From Anaeromyxobacter dehalogenans (lineage in GTDB: Bacteria; Myxococcota_A; UBA9042; DTJE01), in contig DYKK01000078.1 of NCBI GenBank assembly GCA_020722625.1, positions 1-11,378 on the forward strand: DNA of 11,378 nt, given 5' to 3'. The position numbers and the translations under genes were made by a program. The notes under the pieces were generated by a model, which ran no database searches, had not been told where the DNA came from, and worked only from the letters and a program-made list of their open reading frames with translations. The stretch's first letter is position 1; every line of letters starts with the position of its first letter. Positions 5,829-11,378 of the stretch are shown piece after piece.

Positions 5829-6878
5829 ATGGCGAAGGAGACGAAGACCCCTGCGGGGGATTCGGGACACGAGGACCGGGAGCGCAACATCGCGGTCGCG
5901 GTCCAGACGATCGAGCGGCAGTTCGGCAAGGGCAGCATCATGCGCCTGCGCGAGGGGGAACTGGTGGACCACACGGTGTCGGTCATCCCGACCGGGTCCC
6001 TCTCGCTGGACATCGCGCTCGGCGTCGGGGGGTATCCGAAGGGGCGCGTGGTCGAGATCTACGGACAGGAATCGTCCGGCAAGACCACGCTCGCGCTCCT
6101 GGCCATCGCGCAGGCCCAGCGGGCGGGGGGCCTCGGGGTCTTCATTGACGCGGAACACGCCCTGGACGTGACCTACGCCCGTCGGCTCGGCGTCAACGTG
6201 GAGGACCTCCTGCTCGCGCAACCCGACACGGGCGAGCAGGCCCTGGACATCGCCGAGACGCTGGTCCGCACGAACGCGGTGGACATCGTGGTCGTGGACT
6301 CGGTGGCGGCCCTCGTGCCCAAGGCGGAGCTCGAGGGCGAGATGGGGGACTCGCACGTCGGGTTGCAGGCCCGCCTGATGAGCCAGGCCCTGCGCAAGCT
6401 CTCGGGCGTGATCTCGAAGTCCAGGACGTGCATGATCTTCATCAACCAGGTGCGGATGAAGATCGGGGTCCTGTACGGGAACCCCGAGACGACCGCCGGG
6501 GGCAACGCCCTGAAGTACTACGCGAGCGTGCGCCTGGACGTGCGGCGCGGCGCGACCCTGAAGGACACCGAGGGCGGCGGGATCCGGGTGCGGGTCAAGG
6601 TGGTGAAGAACAAGATGGCCCCGCCGTTCAAGGAGGCGGAGTTCGACCTCCTGTACGGGCAGGGGATCAACCGGCTGGGCGAGGTGGTGGACCTGGCCGC
6701 GGCGAACGGGGTGCTGGAGCGCAGCGGGTCCTGGTATTCGTACGGTGGGGATCGGCTCGGTCAGGGCCGCGAGCAGGCCATGGCCTTCCTGACCGAGCAC
6801 CCGGACGTGCTCGAGTCCGTGACCGCCGCGGTCCTGGCCCGACACGGGATCGGGACCGTCTTGAAGCCGGCGGAGTGA
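5829..6878 (+). CDS. recA: RecA recombinase
   Basis: A 349-residue cytoplasmic DNA-dependent ATPase that polymerises on single-stranded DNA, drives homologous strand exchange and acts as SOS co-protease. Walker A is GQESSGKTT (79-87), with Gln80 where Escherichia coli and most homologues have Pro67. The catalytic glutamate is Glu109 in FIDAEHALD, Walker B ends at Asp157 (VVVDSVAAL), and the DNA-sensing Gln207 lies in FINQVRMKIG before loop 2 (NPETTAGGNALKYY). Numbering runs 13 above E. coli because of a longer N-terminus. The C-terminus stops at GTVLKPAE and lacks a long acidic tail. GAGGAGGTG precedes the ATG. A promoter with 7-bp repeats lies just upstream, and pilT follows after 10 bases. 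The reading frame and all key residues are intact. Confidence 0.98.
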   Translation: MAKETKTPAGDSGHEDRERNIAVAVQTIERQFGKGSIMRLREGELVDHTVSVIPTGSLSLDIALGVGGYPKGRVVEIYGQESSGKTTLALLAIAQAQRAGGLGVFIDAEHALDVTYARRLGVNVEDLLLAQPDTGEQALDIAETLVRTNAVDIVVVDSVAALVPKAELEGEMGDSHVGLQARLMSQALRKLSGVISKSRTCMIFINQVRMKIGVLYGNPETTAGGNALKYYASVRLDVRRGATLKDTEGGGIRVRVKVVKNKMAPPFKEAEFDLLYGQGINRLGEVVDLAAANGVLERSGSWYSYGGDRLGQGREQAMAFLTEHPDVLESVTAAVLARHGIGTVLKPAE

Positions 6879-6888
6879 GCGTCGTCCC

Positions 6889-8109
6889 ATGCCCGACGAG
6901 AACCGCCAGCGGGAGGACCGGATCGGAGCAGCATCCCCCGCCGTCCCCCGCCCACCGGCAACGCCGCCCGGCCGGGGCCTGGACCTGTCCGGGCTGCTGA
7001 AGTTCGCGGTGGCGCAGGGGGTCTCGGACATCCACCTGAAGCCGGGCCGCACGCCCGTGTTCCGGCGCGGGGCCGCGGTGGACCTCGTGGGGCCGCGCGG
7101 GATGCCGGTCCTGACCGAACGGGATGTGCTCGCGCTCTTCGAGGGCTTGCTGGCGGACCACCACCGCGCGCGCCTGGCGGAGGCCGGCGAGGTGGACCTG
7201 GCCTGGGGGGAGACGGGGGTCGGGCGGTTCCGCATCAACCTCTTCCGCGGGCGGGCGGGACACCAGGCGGTCCTGCGCGTGATCCCGGTCCGGATCCCGA
7301 CGCTCGCGGACCTGGGCCTGCCCCGGGTCGTGGAAACCATCACCCAGGAACGCCGGGGGCTCGTCCTGGTGACGGGCGCGACCGGGCAGGGCAAGACGAC
7401 CACGCTCGCGGCCCTGGCGGACCAGATCAACCGGCAGAGGGCCTGCCACATCGTCACCATCGAGGACCCCATCGAGTACGTGGTCGAGGACCGGCGGGCC
7501 GTGGTCACGCAGCGCCAGGTGGGGTTGGACACCCGGTCGTTCCACGACGGGTTGCGGGCCGCGCTCCGGCAGGACCCGGACGTGATCATCGTGGGGGAGA
7601 TGCGCGACCGCGAGACCATCGAGACCGCCCTGACCGCGGCCGAGACGGGGCACCTGGTCCTTTCGACCCTGCACACCACGGACGCCCGCGAGACGGTGAA
7701 CCGGATCCTGGCGGTCTTCGAGCCGTCGGCGCGGGAGTATGCGCGGGTCCTGATGGCCTCGGTGCTGCGGGCCGTGGTCAGCCAGCGCCTGGTCACTCGG
7801 GCGGACGGGAAGGGACGGGTGCCCGCGGTGGAGGTCCTGATCGCCACGGGCCGCGTGCGCGACCTCCTGAAGGCCCCGGACGGGGTGGACGAACTGCCCG
7901 AGGCGATCGCGCGCGGGCATTCCCAGTACGGGATGCAGACCTTCGACCAGTCCCTGCTGGCGCTGTTTCGCGAGGGGCGCATCACGTACGACGAGGCCCT
8001 GACCCATTGCAGCAACCCCTCGGACTTCGCGTTGCGGGTCAAGGGGATCTCCTCTCAGAGCGGATTCGAGGCACTGGATGAACACCGAGACGACTCCGAC
8101 TTCAAGTGA
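6889..8109 (+). CDS. pilT: PilT/PilU-type retraction ATPase
   Basis: A 406-residue hexameric ATPase of the type IV pilus retraction family, which acts at the inner-membrane base of the pilus to depolymerise pilin and power twitching. After a Pro-rich, probably disordered N-terminus (about 1-30), the PAS-like domain begins (SDIHLKPG, 46-53). Walker A is GATGQGKT (163-170), the Asp box lies in TIEDPIEY, Walker B is DVIIVGEMRD (231-240, catalytic Glu237), and the His box has His255 and His262 in GHLVLSTLHT. The C-terminal DFALRVKGI recalls PilU-like paralogues, so PilU is an alternative name. The start at 6889 has only GGAG 13 bases upstream, inside the end of recA, so coupling with recA is likely. 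The last 32 bases overlap alaS. No other pilus gene is in the window. Confidence 0.92.
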   Translation: MPDENRQREDRIGAASPAVPRPPATPPGRGLDLSGLLKFAVAQGVSDIHLKPGRTPVFRRGAAVDLVGPRGMPVLTERDVLALFEGLLADHHRARLAEAGEVDLAWGETGVGRFRINLFRGRAGHQAVLRVIPVRIPTLADLGLPRVVETITQERRGLVLVTGATGQGKTTTLAALADQINRQRACHIVTIEDPIEYVVEDRRAVVTQRQVGLDTRSFHDGLRAALRQDPDVIIVGEMRDRETIETALTAAETGHLVLSTLHTTDARETVNRILAVFEPSAREYARVLMASVLRAVVSQRLVTRADGKGRVPAVEVLIATGRVRDLLKAPDGVDELPEAIARGHSQYGMQTFDQSLLALFREGRITYDEALTHCSNPSDFALRVKGISSQSGFEALDEHRDDSDFK

Positions 8110-10702
8110 GATCCGCCGGCGATTCCTGACGTACTTCGAGGACCACGGCCATCGGGTGGTCTCGAGCCACAGCCTGATCCCCCCGGCGGACCCCACGCTC
8201 CTGTTCGTGAACGCGGGGATGGTCCAGTTCAAGGACGTGTTCACGGGGGAGCGGGACCCGGGGTATCGCCGGGCCGCGACCACGCAGAAGTGCCTGCGCG
8301 TGAGCGGGAAGCACAATGACCTGGAGCAGGTGGGGCGCACGCCGAGGCACCACACCTTCTTCGAGATGCTCGGAAACTTTTCGTTCGGTGATTATTTCAA
8401 GAGAGATGCCATCCGGTTCGCGTGGGAACTGCTGACCGAGGGCTACGGGATCCCGGCCGGGCGGCTGTGGGTGACCATTCACCCGGACGACGCCGAGGCG
8501 CGCGAGGTCTGGCTCGGGGAGGTCGGGGTGCCGGCGGGCCGCGTCCTCGAGGACCCGTCGAACTTCTGGGCCATGGGGGACACGGGGCCGTGCGGCCCGT
8601 GCAGCGAGGTCCACATGGACCGGGGGGACGGCTTTCCGGGGACGCACCTGCTCGCGGACCCCGGGGACCGGTTCATGGAGTTGTGGAACCTCGTGTTCAT
8701 GCAGTTCAACCGAGACGCGGAGGGGCGGTTGCACCCGCTGCCGGCGCCCTCGATTGACACGGGCATGGGGCTCGAGCGCCTCTGCGCGGTCCTGCAAGGG
8801 GCGCGCAGCAACTACGGGACGGACCTGTTCCTGCCGCTCATGCGACGGGCCGCCGAGGCCGCGGGGATCGCCGTCGGGGCGTCCGAGGAGGGCGACGTGG
8901 CCCTGCGCATCCTCGCGGACCACGCGAGGGCCACGGCCTTCCTGATCAGCGACGGCGTGTATCCCGAGAACGAGGGACGGGGGTACGTGCTGCGGCGCCT
9001 GATGAGGCGGGCCCTGCGCTACGGGCACAAGATCGGGATGAGGGGGCCGTTCTTCACCTCGATCTGTCTGGCCGTGGGGGACGAGATGGGCGATGCCTGG
9101 CCGGAGTTGCGCGCGGCCGCGGGGGTGATCGAGCGCGTGGCCGGCCAGGAGGAGGAACGCTTCCTGCGCACGCTGTCGTCGGGGATGGAGATGCTCCAGG
9201 ACGCCATCGAGCGGACCCGGGCCGCGGGGGCGCGGGCACTGGACGGCCGCACGGTCTTCACGCTGTACGACACGCACGGGTTCCCGGTGGACCTGACGCG
9301 GGTGGTCGCCGAGGAGCACGGGCTCGGCGTGGACGAGGCGGGGTTCGAGCGGGAGATGGCGGCCCAGCGGGAACGCGGGCGGGCCTCGTGGAAGGAGGCG
9401 GACGGGACGCTCGACCCGGTCCTGCGCGCCTGCGAGGACGCGGGGATCGCGTCGCGGTTCGCGGGGTACGACGCGACCGAGGCGGCGAGCGAGGTCGCGG
9501 CCCTGTTCGACGGGAGCGAGCGCGTCGCCGAGGCCCGGGAAGGGGCCGAGGTCCTGGTCGTGACCCGCGAGACGCCGTTCTACGGGGAGGCCGGAGGGCA
9601 GGTCGGGGACACCGGAACCCTCACATGGGACGGCGGACGGGCGGACGTCCGCGATACGCTGCGACCCCGCGAGGACCTCGTCCTGCACAGGGCCCGGGTG
9701 GAGGCCGGGACCCTGCGGGCGGGTGCGGGCGTGACCCTCCGGGTGGACGCGGCGCGCCGGGACCTGATCCGCAAGCACCACAGCGCCACGCACCTGCTGC
9801 ACCACGCCCTGCGGGCCGTGCTCGGGCCGCACGTCCGCCAGCGGGGGTCGCTCGTGGCGCCGGACCGCCTGCGTTTCGATTTCTCGCACCCCGCCGCGAT
9901 GACCCCGGAGGAGGTCGCCGCGGTCGAGGACCACGTGGCCGAGGCCGTCCTGCGCGACGTGCCGGTCGAGACGGTCGTCACGTCCCAGGAGGACGCGATC
10001 TCGCGCGGGGCCCTGCATTTCTTCGGGGACAAGTACGGCGAGAGGGTGCGCATGGTCTCGATGGGCGAGTCGCGCGAGTTGTGCGGGGGGACCCACGTGT
10101 CGCGCACCGGCGAGATCGGCCTGGTCAAGGTGGTGTCCGAGACGGGGATCTCGGCCGGGGTGCGCCGGATCGAGGCCGTCGCGGGATTGCGGGTTCTTCA
10201 GGCGCTGCGCGAGCGGGACCGGGTGGTCGAGCGACTGGCGGGCTTGCTCCGGTGCGACGCGGGGGTCCTCGTGGAGCGCGTCGAGAAGGCCCTGGCGCGC
10301 GCCCGGGACCTCGAGCGCGAGGTCGCGGACCTGAAGGTCCGGCTCGCGTCCGGGGCGGCCGCGGGGTCGGACGCGGTCCGCCGGGTGGGGGACCTCGAGG
10401 TCCTGGCCCATCGCGCCGAGGGGATGGACGCAAAGGGCCTGCGCGACCTCGCGGACGTCCTGCGCGGGCGCGTGCGATCCGGTTACGCCCTCATCACCCG
10501 GGAGGACGGGTCGGGGATGCAGGTGGTGCTCGCGGCCACGAAGGACGCGCCGAGCCCCGCGAACGAGGTCCTGCGCGCGGTCCTGGGTCGCCTCGGGGGC
10601 CGGGGAGGGGGGACCCCGGGCCTGGCCCAGGGGGGCGTGAAGGGCGCGACCCCGCAGCAGGTGCTTGACGCCGTGGTGGAGATCCTGCAAACATCGGGTT
10701 GA
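8078..10702 (+). CDS. alaS: Alanyl-tRNA synthetase
   Basis: An 874-residue class II synthetase (E. coli AlaS has 876 residues) that charges tRNA-Ala and hydrolyses mischarged Ser- or Gly-tRNA-Ala. The aminoacylation core includes GKHNDLE (77-83) and the HHTFFEMLGNFSFGDYF stretch (91-107), with GRGYVLRRLMRRAL further on. The editing domain has the zinc ligands His568 and His572 (HSATH) and Cys669 and His673 (CGGTH). The C-Ala domain ends with the Gly-rich LGGRGGGTPGLAQGG segment. All hallmark residues are present. The ATG at 8078 lies within pilT, giving a 32-base overlap. GAGG at 8068-8071 is six bases upstream, and the protein then opens with SSEIRRRFLTYFEDHGH, the usual AlaS beginning after a nine-residue leader. 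Expression is probably coupled to pilT and recA. Confidence 0.97.
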   Translation: MNTETTPTSSEIRRRFLTYFEDHGHRVVSSHSLIPPADPTLLFVNAGMVQFKDVFTGERDPGYRRAATTQKCLRVSGKHNDLEQVGRTPRHHTFFEMLGNFSFGDYFKRDAIRFAWELLTEGYGIPAGRLWVTIHPDDAEAREVWLGEVGVPAGRVLEDPSNFWAMGDTGPCGPCSEVHMDRGDGFPGTHLLADPGDRFMELWNLVFMQFNRDAEGRLHPLPAPSIDTGMGLERLCAVLQGARSNYGTDLFLPLMRRAAEAAGIAVGASEEGDVALRILADHARATAFLISDGVYPENEGRGYVLRRLMRRALRYGHKIGMRGPFFTSICLAVGDEMGDAWPELRAAAGVIERVAGQEEERFLRTLSSGMEMLQDAIERTRAAGARALDGRTVFTLYDTHGFPVDLTRVVAEEHGLGVDEAGFEREMAAQRERGRASWKEADGTLDPVLRACEDAGIASRFAGYDATEAASEVAALFDGSERVAEAREGAEVLVVTRETPFYGEAGGQVGDTGTLTWDGGRADVRDTLRPREDLVLHRARVEAGTLRAGAGVTLRVDAARRDLIRKHHSATHLLHHALRAVLGPHVRQRGSLVAPDRLRFDFSHPAAMTPEEVAAVEDHVAEAVLRDVPVETVVTSQEDAISRGALHFFGDKYGERVRMVSMGESRELCGGTHVSRTGEIGLVKVVSETGISAGVRRIEAVAGLRVLQALRERDRVVERLAGLLRCDAGVLVERVEKALARARDLEREVADLKVRLASGAAAGSDAVRRVGDLEVLAHRAEGMDAKGLRDLADVLRGRVRSGYALITREDGSGMQVVLAATKDAPSPANEVLRAVLGRLGGRGGGTPGLAQGGVKGATPQQVLDAVVEILQTSG

Positions 10703-10708
10703 ACCGCC

Positions 10709-10716
10709 TGGAGGAG
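10709..10716 (+). promoter_or_regulatory. RBS fixing the start at 10723
   Basis: TGGAGGAG lies six bases before ATG 10723. A TTG at 10699 overlaps the alaS stop in the same frame but has no comparable RBS and would place this strong Shine-Dalgarno inside the coding sequence, so 10723 is preferred. Confidence 0.7.
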
Positions 10717-10722
10717 TTCGAG

Positions 10723-11280
10723 ATGGCCCAGGATGCGCGGATCGTCGTGGACCTGCTCGACCGGCACGCGCGCGTGCCCTCGCGCGAGGAGATCCTTGAA
10801 CGCTACGTGGCGACCTACAAGGGTCGGAAGGTCGGGGCAGGGAGCGGGGCCGCAGCCCCGGCCGCCGCCGGGGAACCGGTCGGGGAACCGGAGGCCGGGA
10901 CCCCGGCGCCCGGTACGCCCGAGTCCATCCCCGCGCCGGCCGAGGCGTTCGAGACGCCCACGCGCGAGATGGAGGCCCTGACGGGCGAGGCGGACGCGGG
11001 ATCCGGCGAGCCATCGGGCGCCGAGCCCGGTGAACCGGCGCCGAACGAGCCTGATCCGTCCGGAACCGAGGACCTGGTGCCCACGCAGAGGATGCCCGCG
11101 GTCGCGGCCGGGGCGGCGCCGGAGGAACCCTCGCCCGCCGAGGCGGCCGGGGCCGACGACGACGAGGCGCCCGCGCAGGACGACGAGGCCGCCGGCGCCG
11201 ACGCCGCGCCCGAGGCGAGGTCCCCGGGCCATCCCGGCAAGAAGAAGAAACGCAAGAAGCGCCGCGGCCTCGGCGCGTGA
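10723..11280 (+). CDS. Low-complexity acidic protein with Lys/Arg tail
   Basis: A 185-residue protein of unknown function. Residues 1-35 (MAQDARIVVDLLDRHARVPS then REEILERYV) look like a small folded helical module. About 36-165 is Ala/Pro/Glu/Gly/Asp-rich and almost certainly disordered, with runs such as ADDDEAPAQDDEAAGAD. The end is strongly basic (GKKKKRKKRRGLGA). It follows alaS after 20 bases and probably closes the recA-pilT-alaS transcript. The design of a short folded head, a Pro/Ala-rich spacer and a basic tail parallels the zinc-ribbon protein at 3712-4209. The basic tail could bind nucleic acid or ribosomes, but that is a guess. No signal peptide or membrane segment is visible. 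Base composition matches its neighbours. Confidence 0.75.
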   Translation: MAQDARIVVDLLDRHARVPSREEILERYVATYKGRKVGAGSGAAAPAAAGEPVGEPEAGTPAPGTPESIPAPAEAFETPTREMEALTGEADAGSGEPSGAEPGEPAPNEPDPSGTEDLVPTQRMPAVAAGAAPEEPSPAEAAGADDDEAPAQDDEAAGADAAPEARSPGHPGKKKKRKKRRGLGA

Positions 11281-11298
11281 TTCCGCGCCGCCCCCTCT

Positions 11299-11378
11299 TC
11301 ACGGTCTCCGGAAGACGAACTGCTGCACGGCGTAGGACCGCCAGACGGACATGGAGAAACTGTTGGTGTCGAATGCAT
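11299..11378 (-). CDS. C-terminal end of a convergent gene (partial)
   Basis: On the minus strand a frame enters at the right edge and ends with TGA at 11301-11299. It encodes 25 residues, AFDTNSFSMSVWR then SYAVQQFVFRRP. Third codon positions are mostly G or C (TTC, GAC, ACC, AAC, TAC, GCC, CAG), as in the real genes here. The peptide alternates polar and apolar or aromatic residues, as in an amphipathic beta strand, so an outer-membrane or other beta-rich protein is possible but unproven. It converges on the gene ending at 11280, leaving 18 bases between stops and no visible terminator. The other minus-strand frames give less natural peptides. Confidence 0.5.
   Translation of the reverse strand, partial: AFDTNSFSMSVWRSYAVQQFVFRRP

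Noticed and set aside
5475..8042. 855-codon open frame on the minus strand across recA and pilT
   Set aside because: It is antisense to two unmistakable conserved genes, its product is Arg/Ser-rich without motifs, and long antisense frames are expected at this GC bias.
10699..10722. TTG start overlapping the alaS stop for the last plus-strand gene
   Set aside because: The in-frame ATG at 10723 has a much better RBS (10709-10716) at ideal spacing.
8102..11302. 1066-codon open frame on the minus strand across alaS
   Set aside because: It mirrors alaS and the gene after it. Composition is Arg/Pro/Gly/His-rich and no domain is visible, so it is a GC artefact.
1..11378. A defence island, mobile element or biosynthetic cluster
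   Set aside because: No transposase, integrase, nuclease, toxin-antitoxin pair, reverse transcriptase, tRNA or att-like site is visible; the genes are mostly housekeeping with uniform composition.

Overview
The window is very GC-rich bacterial chromosome with tightly packed genes and strongly G/C-biased third codon positions. The core gene order cinA/pncC - thpR-like - recA - pilT - alaS, together with a long Asp/Pro-rich lipoprotein carrying ASH-type domains and a zinc-ribbon protein of the CPxCG...FCPxDG type, suggests a member of the former Deltaproteobacteria (Myxococcota or a neighbouring phylum). That placement is an inference; there is no rRNA here to settle it.

Layout. Bases 1-331 hold no convincing gene. 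They contain a 61-bp direct repeat present twice (1-61 and 139-199), built internally of 7-bp tandem units, with CAGTG hexamer repeats between the copies. A surface lipoprotein gene (332-2212) is followed with a 4-base GTGA overlap by a 14-helix MFS exporter (2209-3672). A short gap with an extended -10 promoter leads to a small zinc-ribbon protein (3712-4209). After a perfect hairpin come a shortened CinA/PncC (4319-5038) and a LigT/ThpR-family protein (5056-5718). The recA promoter region (5719-5828) holds three 7-bp tandem repeats and an extended -10. It drives recA (5829-6878), a PilT/PilU-type ATPase (6889-8109), alaS (8078-10702) and a small low-complexity protein (10723-11280), closely spaced and probably one transcript. 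At the right edge the last 25 codons of a convergent minus-strand gene can be read (11299-11378).

How they fit together. The cinA-ligT-recA neighbourhood is a known conserved context (for example in Deinococcus) linking NMN salvage and 2H phosphoesterase genes to recombination. What is unusual is that two of its members look eroded. CinA has lost the whole N-terminal COG1058 domain but kept the middle KH-like and C-terminal deamidase domains. The LigT/ThpR-like protein appears to lack both catalytic HxTx motifs. I see no defence island, CRISPR array, RNA gene, transposon or prophage. The points most worth a second look are the apparently dead 2H protein, the domain-trimmed CinA, a 12-base motif shared by the zinc-ribbon and recA promoters, and the repeat block at the left edge.
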